This document shows positions 22,512-31,780 of a stretch of DNA of 33,781 bases, in pieces (positions within the stretch are counted from its first letter, which is position 1; the number at the start of each line of letters is the position of its first letter). Under the pieces are notes generated by a model that was given only the letters and a program-made list of their open reading frames with translations, was not told the DNA's origin and did not search any database. Source of the stretch: Syntrophomonas sp. UBA1376 (GTDB lineage: Bacteria > Bacillota > Syntrophomonadia > Syntrophomonadales > Syntrophomonadaceae); the NCBI GenBank assembly GCA_002305535.1, contig DBRE01000084.1:1-33781 (forward strand), in the 5' to 3' direction. The position numbers were made by a program, and so were the translations under genes.

Positions 22512-23345
22512 ATGGAAACGATCAAGGGAAGAGAAATAGCGGATGAGATCCGTATGCGGGTCAAAGAACAGGTGGAAGCCTCAGGGTTCAACCCGAATTT
22601 GGCCATAATTGTCGTAGGTGATGACAAGCAAAACTTACTCTATGTGGGTTTGAAAGATAAAGCGGTGAGCTTCATCGGTGGTACCACCCACCATATCAAC
22701 TTGCCGGGCAAGACCACCCGGGAAGAACTGTTGGAGCAAATCCACCAGCTGAATCTGGATCCTGATATTGATGGGATCCTGTTGCAGTTGCCTCTACCGG
22801 AAGCTTTGCAGGCGTACAGCGATGAATTCCTGGCAGCCATCGATGTTAACAAGGACGTGGATGGATTTAATCCAATAAATCGAGGGCGGCTTATTTATGG
22901 AGAGCCTCGCTTTGTATCCTGTGCTGCTCTGGGTTGCCTGGAGGTGATCCACCGGTCGCGTGGCTCTGTCAAAGGCCAAAAGGCGGTTCTGGTAGGAGAC
23001 TCCTTTGATCAGATACTTCCCTTGGCACTGCTGTTGACCCGGGAAGGTTGCCAGGTGACCATGATTGACGAAATGCCTTCTAAAAACCCATTACCGGATG
23101 CTGGTATATATGTTATCGAAAAAGGCCGCCCGGAATCTGTTCAGGCTCATCAAATCGCGAATGGGGCACTGATCCTGGATGTAGGTTTCTATTGGCATTA
23201 TGACCATAGCTGCGGCAATGTGAAACCTGATGCTCTAGCGGATCTGGAGGGTGAACTTCTGCCGGTTCCCGGAGGTCTGGGGCCTATCCTGATTGCCAAA
23301 CTGATGGAAAACTTGTACTCGGCGGCTCAAGGAAAGGGTAAATAG
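22512..23345 (+). CDS. Divergent FolD-like methylene-tetrahydrofolate dehydrogenase/cyclohydrolase
   Basis: A 277-aa FolD homologue, at the folD position upstream of xseA. The active-site side is kept: Tyr44 and Lys48 (YVGLKDKA), Gln92 (ILLQLPLP) and Asp117 (KDVDGFNP), plus the C-terminal LPVPGGLGPI. The nucleotide-binding side is eroded: the usual G-R/A-S-x-x-V-G-x-P reads GDSFDQILP (Gly162-Asp163), PCTP reads SCAA, and the HS/T loop is IDEMPSKN. Loss of the arginine and its replacement by Asp argues against normal NADP binding; NAD use, cyclohydrolase-only activity or a new role are possible. ATG 22512 follows AGGGGG. Confidence 0.8.
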   Translation: METIKGREIADEIRMRVKEQVEASGFNPNLAIIVVGDDKQNLLYVGLKDKAVSFIGGTTHHINLPGKTTREELLEQIHQLNLDPDIDGILLQLPLPEALQAYSDEFLAAIDVNKDVDGFNPINRGRLIYGEPRFVSCAALGCLEVIHRSRGSVKGQKAVLVGDSFDQILPLALLLTREGCQVTMIDEMPSKNPLPDAGIYVIEKGRPESVQAHQIANGALILDVGFYWHYDHSCGNVKPDALADLEGELLPVPGGLGPILIAKLMENLYSAAQGKGK

Positions 23346-24563
23346 ATGAATCCCTATTTATCAGTCAGTGAGTTAAACCAATATATAGCCGGTCTGTTGG
23401 ATCAGGACAGTGTGTTACACGATTTCTGGCTAAAAGGTGAAATATCTGGCTTTAAGCTCTACCAGCAATCTGGTCATATCTATTTCACCCTTAAAGATAA
23501 GGAGTCTTCTCTAAGTGCTGTTATGTTTCGCAGTCGGGCGCGCCGCCTGGATTTTCAACCGGAAAACGGGATGGAAGTTTTAGTGAGGGGATCGATCTCG
23601 GTCTTTGCTCCCCAGGGGCGCTACCAGCTGTATGCTGAAGAGATGCAACCATACGGAATCGGTGGCGTCTACTTATTTTTGGAACAACTGAAAGCTAAAC
23701 TGCAGCAGAAAGGTTATTTTGATGCGGAGAAGAAGAAGCCTCTGCCTGCCTATGCCCGGCGAATTGGCGTTGTGACCTCTCAGGATGGAGCAGCCTTACG
23801 GGACATCCTGCGGGTACTCAAGCAGCGTCACCAGGGAGTAGAGGTGGTATTGGTACATAGTGCGGTGCAGGGAGCTGAGGCACCCGCCCAAATTTCTCGG
23901 GGAATTGAATTGCTCAACCGCTATAGAGATGTTGATCTCATCATTGTAGGAAGGGGAGGAGGGTCTTTCGAAGACCTGATGCCTTTCAACAGTGAGGAAG
24001 TGGTGCGGGCAATTTTTGAATCGGCTCTGCCAGTCATCTCAGCGGTTGGTCATGAAGTTGATAATACCTTGGCTGATTTAGCTGCCGATATAAGGGCAGC
24101 TACTCCCACCCAGGCTGCCCAGATGGCTGTAGCTGACTTGGCCCAGATAAATCGAGAGTTTGATCAACTCAGTCAACGCTTGATTCGGATCATGCAGAGA
24201 AGAATGCAACAGGAAAATGAAATATTGGATCGGTTGATGATGGATCGAGCCTGGCAAAGGCCTCTAACTATGATAGAGGATCGTCGCCAGAGACATGGTG
24301 ATCTCAGCCAGCAACTGCTCAAGGCGGTAGCTAAGAGCATGGATGCTCCCCAAAAGCGTTTGATGGTAGCCGTGACCGGACTGGATCGTTTAAGCCCTCT
24401 CAAGGTTATTCAACGGGGTTATGCGGTAGTACGTAATAATGAAGGGATAATACGCTCCATAGACAGCATACAGTCGGGAGACGACATCATCATCAGTGTC
24501 TGGGATGGGGAACTGCAGGCAACTGTACAACAAAAGGAGAAGGTCGTACGATGGAACCAATGA
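23346..24563 (+). CDS. xseA: Exodeoxyribonuclease VII large subunit
   Basis: Catalytic subunit of ExoVII, 405 aa, which degrades single-stranded DNA to oligonucleotides. The N-terminal OB-fold (residues about 1-100, SVSELNQYIAGLL ... IYFTLKD) precedes the nuclease domain with GVVTSQDGAALRDIL, IIVGRGGGSFEDLMPFN and SAVGHEVDNTLADLAADIRAATPTQAA, then a long helical coiled-coil segment and the C-terminal VIQRGYAVVRN. ATG 23346 directly follows the upstream stop. It overlaps xseB by 13 bases. Confidence 0.97.
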   Translation: MNPYLSVSELNQYIAGLLDQDSVLHDFWLKGEISGFKLYQQSGHIYFTLKDKESSLSAVMFRSRARRLDFQPENGMEVLVRGSISVFAPQGRYQLYAEEMQPYGIGGVYLFLEQLKAKLQQKGYFDAEKKKPLPAYARRIGVVTSQDGAALRDILRVLKQRHQGVEVVLVHSAVQGAEAPAQISRGIELLNRYRDVDLIIVGRGGGSFEDLMPFNSEEVVRAIFESALPVISAVGHEVDNTLADLAADIRAATPTQAAQMAVADLAQINREFDQLSQRLIRIMQRRMQQENEILDRLMMDRAWQRPLTMIEDRRQRHGDLSQQLLKAVAKSMDAPQKRLMVAVTGLDRLSPLKVIQRGYAVVRNNEGIIRSIDSIQSGDDIIISVWDGELQATVQQKEKVVRWNQ

Positions 24564-24784
24564 AGTTTGAGGAAGCTCTGAAGCGCTTAGAAGAAATTGT
24601 CAGTCAGTTGGAAGATGGTGAACTGGAACTGGACGAAGCCATCCGTCTTTTTGAGGAAGGGGTAAAACTGTCCCTGTACTGCCAGAAGGAATTAAAAGCT
24701 GCCGATGGAAAGGTACAGAAGTTGGTGCAAACCCTGACAGGAGATCTTGAACTAGAAGATTGTGCGGATTTGTTGGAGGATTAG
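24551..24784 (+). CDS. xseB: Exodeoxyribonuclease VII small subunit
   Basis: A 77-aa helical hairpin protein that binds the long helix of XseA. The typical sequence FEEALKRLEEIVSQLEDGELELDEAIRLFEEGV occupies residues 5-37. AAAAGGAGAAGG within the end of xseA supplies the ribosome binding site, and the reading frames overlap, keeping subunit synthesis coupled. Confidence 0.96.
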   Translation: MEPMKFEEALKRLEEIVSQLEDGELELDEAIRLFEEGVKLSLYCQKELKAADGKVQKLVQTLTGDLELEDCADLLED

Positions 24785-24795
24785 GGGAATTGCCA

Positions 24796-25695
24796 ATGGA
24801 TATGAATGCATTTAAGCTGGAGCTGCAAGAGCGCAAAGAGAGGATCGATAAAAGCTTATTGAAGTACCTGGTGAAGGAAGATACTCATCCAGCGGTGATC
24901 CATCAGGCTATGCACTATGCAGTTTTCAATGGAGGAAAACGACTGCGGCCCATGCTGGTTTTGGAAGGTGCTGCCATAGCCGCCGGCAATCCGGAGATAG
25001 CTATGAAGACAGCCTGCGGCCTGGAATTGATCCACTGTTATTCTTTGGTTCATGATGATCTTCCTGCTATGGACGATGATGACTTCCGGCGCGGTAAACC
25101 GACCTGCCACCGGGTCTTTGGTGAAGCTAACGCTATCTTGACCGGGGATGCTCTGCTTACGGCGGCATTTGAATTGATTACCGGCAATGCTGATGAGCCA
25201 GGAGTCCAGCCCCAACAGGTAGTGATGGTTATTCGTGAAATTGCAGCCGCTGCCGGCAGCCAGGGCATGATAGGAGGTCAGATCATGGATCTGGCGGCTG
25301 AAAACGAAAGCATTGATCTGGCTACCTTGCAGACTCTGCACAGCCTGAAAACTGGCGCATTGTTTGTGACTGCCTTGCGAGCAGGTGCCTTGCTGGGTAA
25401 TATTGATGCCGGTGGTTTACAAGCTCTGACTTCTTATGCCCAACACTTTGGCCTGGCTTTTCAAATAACCGATGATCTACTGGATATCAAGGGCGACCAG
25501 ATCCTGCTGGGTAAACCGGTGGGCAGTGACGCCAAAAACCATAAAAGCACCTATCCCAGTTTGCTGGGAATGGAACAGGCAGAAATATTGGCCCGCCGCA
25601 GTGTGGAACAATGTTTGGCCAGTCTGGAAGGATTCGGCAGCGAAGCGGATTTTCTACGCCAGCTGGCTAACTTTACTCTAGAAAGACAAAGCTAA
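24796..25695 (+). CDS. ispA: Farnesyl/geranyl diphosphate synthase (short-chain polyprenyl synthase)
   Basis: A 299-aa trans-prenyltransferase that condenses isopentenyl diphosphate with allylic diphosphates. The first aspartate-rich motif is DDLPAMDDDD (residues 87-96, bacterial DDxxxxD spacing) followed by RRGKPTCH; the second is DDLLD (226-230). GGKRLRP near residues 47-52 binds substrate. ATG 24796 has AGGGG 8 nt upstream; an in-frame ATG at 24760 lies inside xseB. The xseB-ispA-dxs order is common in Firmicutes. Exact chain length is not determined, so the symbol is by family and position. Confidence 0.93.
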   Translation: MDMNAFKLELQERKERIDKSLLKYLVKEDTHPAVIHQAMHYAVFNGGKRLRPMLVLEGAAIAAGNPEIAMKTACGLELIHCYSLVHDDLPAMDDDDFRRGKPTCHRVFGEANAILTGDALLTAAFELITGNADEPGVQPQQVVMVIREIAAAAGSQGMIGGQIMDLAAENESIDLATLQTLHSLKTGALFVTALRAGALLGNIDAGGLQALTSYAQHFGLAFQITDDLLDIKGDQILLGKPVGSDAKNHKSTYPSLLGMEQAEILARRSVEQCLASLEGFGSEADFLRQLANFTLERQS

Positions 25696-25790
25696 AGAAT
25701 ACATAGTGCTGTATTATTTGCTATTATAGGGACAGCTGCCCCGGTAACTTTGATCTGCAGCAAGTTGTTCAAATAACAAAAGGTGAGTGA

Positions 25791-27704
25791 ATGATGTCCA
25801 TCCTTAACAGTATTAATTCTCCCCAGGATCTAAAAGCATTGGATTTATCCACTATCGATAGCTTGGCTGAGGAAATACGTGAATTATTGATAAACAGTGT
25901 ATCTCAGTGTGGGGGTCATCTGGCTGCCAATCTGGGAGTGGTTGAACTGACTCTGGCTCTACATTATGTTTTTGACAGCCCTGCCGATAAAATAATTTGG
26001 GACGTTGGGCACCAGAGTTATGTCCATAAGATTCTTACCGGCCGTCGCGAACAGATGGGAACTCTGCGGCAATATGGTGGTTTAAGCGGATTTCCCAAAG
26101 TGGAGGAATCTGCTCATGATACTTTCAATACTGGCCATAGCAGCACTTCCATTTCGGCCGCTCTGGGTCTGGCAATGGCTAGGGATCTGCAGCGGGAAGA
26201 TCACTCAGTCATTGCGGTCATCGGCGATGGAGCATTGACCGGAGGAATGGCTTTTGAAGCTTTGAATCACGCTGGCAATGAAGATCGCGACTTGATCGTG
26301 ATATTAAATGATAATGAGATGTCTATTTCGCAGAATGTAGGTGCCTTATCAGCTTATCTTAATCGGTTGCGCACTGATCCCTCTTATTCTCGTACCAAAG
26401 AAGATATTGAGACGGTCTTAAGAAGGATTCCCGGTATCGGAGCCAATATTGCTCGGGTAGCAGGTCGCTTTAAGGATCTGGTCAAGTATCTTATGGTTCC
26501 GGGAGCATTTTTTGAAGAACTGGGCTTTACTTATATCGGTCCGGTCAATGGCCATAATTGGGAAGAGTTGATCACGGTATTAAAAAATGCTCGTCGTATG
26601 AAAGGGCCGGTATTGATCCACACCATCACTGAAAAAGGCCGTGGTTATGAACCAGCTCGTCGTGATCCGGGTCTATTCCACGGGGTGGGGCCTTTTGATG
26701 TGGAAACTGGCATTCCCGTAAAGAAACCTATTCGCAGCTACACGGAAGTATTCGGTGATTTTATGGTAGAAATAGGTGAGACTCACCCGAATTTGGTGGC
26801 CATTAGTGCGGCTATGACCCTAGGCACTGGATTAGCTGGATTCGCCCAGCGCTATCCGCAACGCTTTTTTGATGTAGGCATCTGCGAACAGCACGCTGTT
26901 ACCCTGGCCGCCGGTTTGGCAAGAGGTGGGCTGAGACCGGTAGTGGCGATTTATTCTACTTTTCTACAGCGAGCCTATGATCAAATCATTCAGGATGTAG
27001 CTCTGCAGAACCTGCCGGTGATTTTTGCTATTGATCGGGCTGGTTTGGTCGGTGAAGATGGCCCCACTCATCACGGGGTATTCGATTTGGCCTATCTGCG
27101 CAGTATACCGAACATGACGGTGATGGCACCAGCTGATGAAAACGAACTGGTGCAGATGTTTTCTACAGCTCTAACTCTTAGCGAGCCGGTTGCCATACGT
27201 TATCCCCGCGGGGTAGGCTTGGGAGTCTCTGTGGATGCTCCGGGGCAACCATTTCCTGTTGGACGGGGCACTCTGCTGCAGCACGGCCAGGATCTGGCGG
27301 TAATAGGTATTGGTCGGGGAACGACTATTGGCAGGGAATTAGTGGAACTCTTGGCCCAGCATGGGATAACTGCCTCTTTGGCTGATGCCCGCTTCGTAAA
27401 ACCCCTAGACAAGCAGTTGATCAGTGATTTGGCTTGTACCCACAAATATCTGGTCACCATCGAGGATAACGTTTTATCGGGTGGGTTTGGCAGCGCTGTT
27501 CTGGAAACCCTACAGGAAGAACGGTTGCAGGTGGATCTGCTGCGGATAGGGATACCGGATGAGTTTGTAGAACATGGCAAAGTAGATATTCTATTTGAAT
27601 ATTTGGATATGAACCCAGAAGCTATTATGGATTCCATCATCAACCGCTGGCCAGAATTGGTTCAGCCTCAGGGCTGGGAGTTGCTGAAGCTTGGCAAAGG
27701 TTAG
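25791..27704 (+). CDS. dxs: 1-deoxy-D-xylulose-5-phosphate synthase
   Basis: Thiamine-diphosphate enzyme, 637 aa, for the first step of the MEP isoprenoid pathway: pyruvate plus glyceraldehyde 3-phosphate to DXP. It shows the HQSYVHKILTGR stretch, FNTGHSSTSISAALG, the ThDP-binding GDGALTGGMAFEALN (from Gly145), the catalytic glutamate Glu366 in CEQHAVTLAAG, and the transketolase C-terminal domain. Both ATG 25791 and ATG 25794 are possible, with AAAGGTGAG upstream. The final bases overlap tlyA. It works with ispA just upstream. Confidence 0.97.
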   Translation: MMSILNSINSPQDLKALDLSTIDSLAEEIRELLINSVSQCGGHLAANLGVVELTLALHYVFDSPADKIIWDVGHQSYVHKILTGRREQMGTLRQYGGLSGFPKVEESAHDTFNTGHSSTSISAALGLAMARDLQREDHSVIAVIGDGALTGGMAFEALNHAGNEDRDLIVILNDNEMSISQNVGALSAYLNRLRTDPSYSRTKEDIETVLRRIPGIGANIARVAGRFKDLVKYLMVPGAFFEELGFTYIGPVNGHNWEELITVLKNARRMKGPVLIHTITEKGRGYEPARRDPGLFHGVGPFDVETGIPVKKPIRSYTEVFGDFMVEIGETHPNLVAISAAMTLGTGLAGFAQRYPQRFFDVGICEQHAVTLAAGLARGGLRPVVAIYSTFLQRAYDQIIQDVALQNLPVIFAIDRAGLVGEDGPTHHGVFDLAYLRSIPNMTVMAPADENELVQMFSTALTLSEPVAIRYPRGVGLGVSVDAPGQPFPVGRGTLLQHGQDLAVIGIGRGTTIGRELVELLAQHGITASLADARFVKPLDKQLISDLACTHKYLVTIEDNVLSGGFGSAVLETLQEERLQVDLLRIGIPDEFVEHGKVDILFEYLDMNPEAIMDSIINRWPELVQPQGWELLKLGKG

Positions 27705-28536
27705 ATTAGATATACTGGTCTGTCAGCAGGGATTGGCGGCCACTCGCGAAAAGGCTCGGGCTTTGATTTTGGCTGGACAGATCAAAGTAGATGGCCGAAG
27801 GGTAGATAAACCGGGTACCGCTGTGGACGAAAACGCACTGATCGAAGCTATGTCACCAGGGTGTCCCTATGTCAGTCGGGGAGGTTGGAAGCTGGAAAAG
27901 GCCCTGGATGTATTCGGGGTCGAGGTACAGGATCTGGTGGTACTGGATGTGGGTGCTTCCACTGGTGGTTATACCGATTGTGCTTTGCAGCGAGGAGCCC
28001 GCCGGGTGTATGCGGTGGATGTTGGTTATGGCCAATTGGACTGGAAACTGCGTAATGATCCCCGGGTAGTAAACATGGAACGTACCAACATACGCTATTT
28101 ACCTACCGATGAGTTTCCAGAACCGGTAGATCTGGTCACAATAGATGTATCATTCATATCAACCAGCTTTGTCTTTCCGGTGATAAAATCCCTATTAAAA
28201 TATGAGGGAGCAGTGATCTGTCTGATCAAACCGCAGTTTGAAGCTGGTCGTGACAAAGTAGGCCGCAAGGGTGTAGTGCGTGACAAGGATATCCACCGGG
28301 AAGTACTTTTGCATAGTATAGACCATGCAGCGCAGCATGGATTGAATTGCCTGGGCTTGACTTATTCGCCCATCACGGGTCCTAAGGGGAATATAGAATT
28401 CTTGATTCACCTTCGTCAGGATTTACTGCCGCTAGCGGATATAGAAGCCGAGGTACAGCGTGTGGTGGATGAAGCCCACCTACAGTTGGGAGGAAAAACA
28501 GCGCATGAGAATACTACTGGTCAGCAACCATTATAA
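27691..28536 (+). CDS. tlyA: TlyA-family rRNA (cytidine-2'-O)-methyltransferase
   Basis: A 281-aa protein with an N-terminal S4 RNA-binding domain (VRLDILVCQQGLAATREKARALILAGQIKVDG, residues 4-35) and an FtsJ/RrmJ-like methyltransferase domain with the SAM motif DVGASTGGYTDCALQRGA (about residues 85-102). TlyA methylates ribosomal RNA in other bacteria; it was formerly annotated as a hemolysin. It starts at TTG 27691 inside the end of dxs and overlaps nadK, matching yqxC in B. subtilis. Confidence 0.93.
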   Translation: MAKVRLDILVCQQGLAATREKARALILAGQIKVDGRRVDKPGTAVDENALIEAMSPGCPYVSRGGWKLEKALDVFGVEVQDLVVLDVGASTGGYTDCALQRGARRVYAVDVGYGQLDWKLRNDPRVVNMERTNIRYLPTDEFPEPVDLVTIDVSFISTSFVFPVIKSLLKYEGAVICLIKPQFEAGRDKVGRKGVVRDKDIHREVLLHSIDHAAQHGLNCLGLTYSPITGPKGNIEFLIHLRQDLLPLADIEAEVQRVVDEAHLQLGGKTAHENTTGQQPL

Positions 28537-29323
28537 AGAAGCGACCCAAACCGTGGCACTGGAAACGGTGAAACTTCTGCAAGGTCAAGGCCTGGATGTG
28601 GAAGTAGATGATGAGTGGGAGACCATGCAGGATCAGCGCCAGTTTGATCTATTGATCGTGTTTGGCGGGGATGGTACCATATTGCGGGCGGCTCGCAAAT
28701 ACGCTATTACCGGAGTGCCGGTTTTGGGAGTGAACATGGGCACGGTGGGCTTCTTAAGCAGCATTGAAGTACATGAGCTGGAGCACTATTTACCTGATCT
28801 ATTAAACCGTCGCTTCCGTCTGGATCAGCGCATGATGTTGCAGGTGACGGTACAAAAAGCTGGCCAAACCTCCCAGCAGGGATGCTGCTTAAACGAAATG
28901 GTGATCAAATCCACCGATCATCAACTGAATAACATAATGGTTGAGATCGGGCCAGATCAGGTGGGCAAATATCGGGGCGACGGACTCATAGTAGCTACTC
29001 CCACGGGTTCAACCGCTTATTCTCTATCATGCGGAGGCCCCATAGTTGATCCGGAATTGGAATTAATGATGATAACCCCCATTGCTTCCCAGATCATCAG
29101 CCGCAAGCCGATGGTGGTCAGCGGCGACAAGACAGTAAAACTATCTTCGGTGGATGACCGCGGGGTTTTGATTAGATTAGATGGTCAGGTGGAACTACCC
29201 TTGGAGCCTGACGCAGTGGTATCCGTGCAACGGGCTGATTATAAGCTTAATTTGATCAATCTGAAGTCCACTTCCTTTTTTCATCACATCGATACCCGTT
29301 TGCGAAGAAGTGAGACTTTATAA
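28505..29323 (+). CDS. nadK: NAD kinase
   Basis: Cytoplasmic enzyme, 272 aa, that phosphorylates NAD to NADP. The catalytic GGDGTILRAAR begins at residue 54, NE-containing LNEMVIKS follows, and YRGDGLIVATPTGSTAYSLSCGGPIVDP is the NAD-binding core. ATG 28505 has GGGAGG (28488-28493) upstream within tlyA, so the two genes overlap by 32 bases. A longer start at 28460 would extend far into tlyA without a better ribosome binding site. Confidence 0.95.
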   Translation: MRILLVSNHYKEATQTVALETVKLLQGQGLDVEVDDEWETMQDQRQFDLLIVFGGDGTILRAARKYAITGVPVLGVNMGTVGFLSSIEVHELEHYLPDLLNRRFRLDQRMMLQVTVQKAGQTSQQGCCLNEMVIKSTDHQLNNIMVEIGPDQVGKYRGDGLIVATPTGSTAYSLSCGGPIVDPELELMMITPIASQIISRKPMVVSGDKTVKLSSVDDRGVLIRLDGQVELPLEPDAVVSVQRADYKLNLINLKSTSFFHHIDTRLRRSETL

Positions 29324-29428
29324 CTCAACTGGATCAGAAGGAAAATGAGACCTGACCATGGAATTTCCTTAAGCAACCTTATCGACCCTGGGTGGTTGAG
29401 CAGCAAGTTTATGAGGTGGAGGAACCCT

Positions 29429-29875
29429 ATGAAATCTAGGCGCCATCGAAGAATCATAGATATAATCAGCAATCAACGGGTGACAACTCAAGAAGAACTA
29501 TGTAATGCACTGCGATCTAATGGCTTCGATGTTACTCAAGCCACGGTTTCGCGAGACATCAGGGAACTCCATCTGGCCAAGATCCCCGATGGGGATGGCT
29601 ATCGCTATGTTCTGCCGGATATGACCGCTGGTAACCGTGATCAGGAGAGGCTACACCGGATAATGCAGGCAGCGGTGGTGAAAATGGATTACAGCGAGAA
29701 CATCATCGTGATCAAAACTCTTCCCGGAGGGGCCCAAAGTGTAGCTTCTGGTATTGACGCTTCCAATTTGGACAGCATACTGGGAACAGTGGCGGGAGAC
29801 GACACTATATTCATAGTGGTCAAGCCAAAAAAGGCGGTAGTCGAAGTATTTAAGCACTTTCAACAACTGCTTTAG
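29429..29875 (+). CDS. argR: Arginine repressor ArgR/AhrC
   Basis: A 148-aa arginine-dependent hexameric regulator that represses arginine biosynthesis and activates catabolism. The N-terminal winged helix is SRRHRRIIDIISNQRVTTQEELCNALRSNG with recognition segment TQATVSRDIRELHLAKI. The C-terminal domain has the arginine-contact stretch ILGTVAGDDTIFIVV. ATG 29429 has GGAGG (29418-29422) 6 nt upstream. It lies 105 nt after nadK and 21 nt before recN, the order conserved in Firmicutes. Confidence 0.96.
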   Translation: MKSRRHRRIIDIISNQRVTTQEELCNALRSNGFDVTQATVSRDIRELHLAKIPDGDGYRYVLPDMTAGNRDQERLHRIMQAAVVKMDYSENIIVIKTLPGGAQSVASGIDASNLDSILGTVAGDDTIFIVVKPKKAVVEVFKHFQQLL

Positions 29876-29896
29876 GCCTTGGAATGAGGAACTGTC

Positions 29897-31573
29897 ATGC
29901 TGACGGAAATGTTAATTAAAAATTTTGTACTGATCGATGAACTGCGCTTGGAATTCGATAGCGGGCTTAATGTGCTCACTGGTGAAACCGGGGCAGGCAA
30001 ATCCATCATCATCGACGCTCTGGGATTGGTGATCGGGGAACGCATCCAGGAAGATTTCTTACGCGACCCAAATCAGAAGGCCATGGTGGAGGCTGTTTTT
30101 GAGCTGCCCCAGCAAAAAGAACTCCGCCAGTTTCTTCAGGAACAGGGCCTGGCGGAAACGGGGGATGATCAACTGATCATCAGCCGGGTGATCGCTCCAA
30201 ACGGACGCAGTACTGCGCGCATCAATGGCCGAACCGTTACCGTATCGACCCTCAAAGAAGTTGCTCCTTATTTGGTTGATCTGCACGTTCAGGGTGAGCA
30301 GCATAATTTTCTGCAAACAGATACCTATCTGGACATGTTGGATGCTTTTGATCCCCGCATCCAGCCGCTGCGGACTCAGGTCGAAGAGAAATACCGTCAA
30401 CTGCAAAACTTAACACGCCAATTGGAAGCCCTGCGGGATGATGAACAAAACAAATTGCAGCGCCTCGATTTTTTGGAATTTCAAATTAATGAAATTGAAA
30501 AGGCTCAGCTGGTCTCAGGTGAGGATCAGGAATTAACCGTGAAAAGGCAGCGCATTCGCAATGCCAACCGCCTGGATGAAGTCTGTCAGAGGATGCTTGG
30601 TGACCTGTATCGCAGTGAAGAAAGCTATAGTGCCTATGATCTGCTGTCCTCGGCTCTGGAGGCGGCTCAAGGCATTAAAGATGATGAGTTTTTTGCCTCT
30701 CTGACTGAACCTTTGCAGGAGATGCTGGTTACTATTCAGGATATGGCTGCCAGTGTGGCCTCTTTTCAGGATGAACTAGATTTCGATCCGGGCTTATTGG
30801 AAGAAATAGAGCAGCGACTTTATACTATTGAACGACTGAAGTCGAAATACGGTGAAAGTGTAGATGAAATTCTGGCTCATCTGCAGCAGGCTTATGAAGA
30901 AAGAAATCAGCTAGAAATGAGTTCAGAGCGCCAGCAGGTTCTGGAGGAGGAAATCCAGCAGTTGCAGCAGCAGTACGATGAAACTGCCGGCCGACTGACG
31001 GAACTGCGTTCGGAAACCGCTGCTGTTCTGGAAAAAGAGATCCTGGCTGAACTGAGCCAGTTGAATATGCCCCACATACGTTTGGAAATTCGCCTGGAGG
31101 GTCGTTCGACACCCGGGCCTCAAGGTAGGGATCGCGTGGAGTTATGGTTCTCTGCTAATCCAGGGGAAGATTTGCGGCCTCTGGTTCGTACGGTCTCGGG
31201 TGGGGAATTGTCCCGGGTCATATTGGCTATCAAGACGGCCCTGGCTGATACTTATCAGGTGCCAACTCTGATATTTGATGAGATCGATGTGGGAGTTGGG
31301 GGAACTTCCTTGACTGCCATGGCCCGCAAGCTAAAGCAATTATCTGACGCCCATCAGGTAATTCTGGTAACTCACGCCCCGCAAGTAGCAGCTTATGCAG
31401 GAGTACATCACTTTATTCAAAAAGAGGTCTATGATGGTCAAACGCTCACCCGTGTCAGCCTTTTGCAGGGTGAGGAACGCGTGGCTGAACTGGCGCGCAT
31501 GCTCTCCGGTGAAACTATCACGAACATCACTCTCCAACACGCCCGCGAGATGATCGCCAACGCCAACAATTAA
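29897..31573 (+). CDS. recN: DNA repair protein RecN
   Basis: SMC-like ATPase, 558 aa, recruited to double-strand breaks for recombinational repair. Walker A GETGAGKS (residues 29-36, Lys35) lies in the N-terminal half; a central coiled coil spans about residues 150-370, and the C-terminal half has SGGELSRVILAIKTAL and Walker B LIFDEIDVGVGG, closing the head. ATG 29897 follows TGAGGA. Normal length. No clear LexA-type site was seen upstream; it is probably co-transcribed with argR. Confidence 0.97.
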   Translation: MLTEMLIKNFVLIDELRLEFDSGLNVLTGETGAGKSIIIDALGLVIGERIQEDFLRDPNQKAMVEAVFELPQQKELRQFLQEQGLAETGDDQLIISRVIAPNGRSTARINGRTVTVSTLKEVAPYLVDLHVQGEQHNFLQTDTYLDMLDAFDPRIQPLRTQVEEKYRQLQNLTRQLEALRDDEQNKLQRLDFLEFQINEIEKAQLVSGEDQELTVKRQRIRNANRLDEVCQRMLGDLYRSEESYSAYDLLSSALEAAQGIKDDEFFASLTEPLQEMLVTIQDMAASVASFQDELDFDPGLLEEIEQRLYTIERLKSKYGESVDEILAHLQQAYEERNQLEMSSERQQVLEEEIQQLQQQYDETAGRLTELRSETAAVLEKEILAELSQLNMPHIRLEIRLEGRSTPGPQGRDRVELWFSANPGEDLRPLVRTVSGGELSRVILAIKTALADTYQVPTLIFDEIDVGVGGTSLTAMARKLKQLSDAHQVILVTHAPQVAAYAGVHHFIQKEVYDGQTLTRVSLLQGEERVAELARMLSGETITNITLQHAREMIANANN

Positions 31574-31664
31574 CCTGGTTTTCTTCTTTTCCTTCCTTTT
31601 AGTCACCATCGAATCCTTTCACGCGCCCAGTTATCAATTGGCCCTGGGTGGAGGCCGCTTCATA

Positions 31665-31762
31665 GATGCAAGAGGGGACGGTTCTTTCTGTCATTTCATG
31701 ATAACTGTTATTTCTATTTATTGCTTTTTGAAATGACAGAAAGAACCGTCCCCTCTTGCATC
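31665..31762. mobile_element. MITE/REP-like hairpin with perfect 34-bp inverted arms
   Basis: Arm 31665-31698 is the exact reverse complement of arm 31729-31762 across all 34 bases, around a 30-nt AT-rich loop. The arm core is GAGGGGACGGTTCTTTCTGT. There is no coding capacity. A degenerate relative lies at 8276-8304. GGGGACGGTTCTT palindromes are known as dispersed repeats in several bacterial groups. It sits between recN and the spoIVB promoter and could also terminate recN transcripts on either strand. Confidence 0.7.
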
Positions 31763-31780
31763 CAGCTAATAATCCTGACA

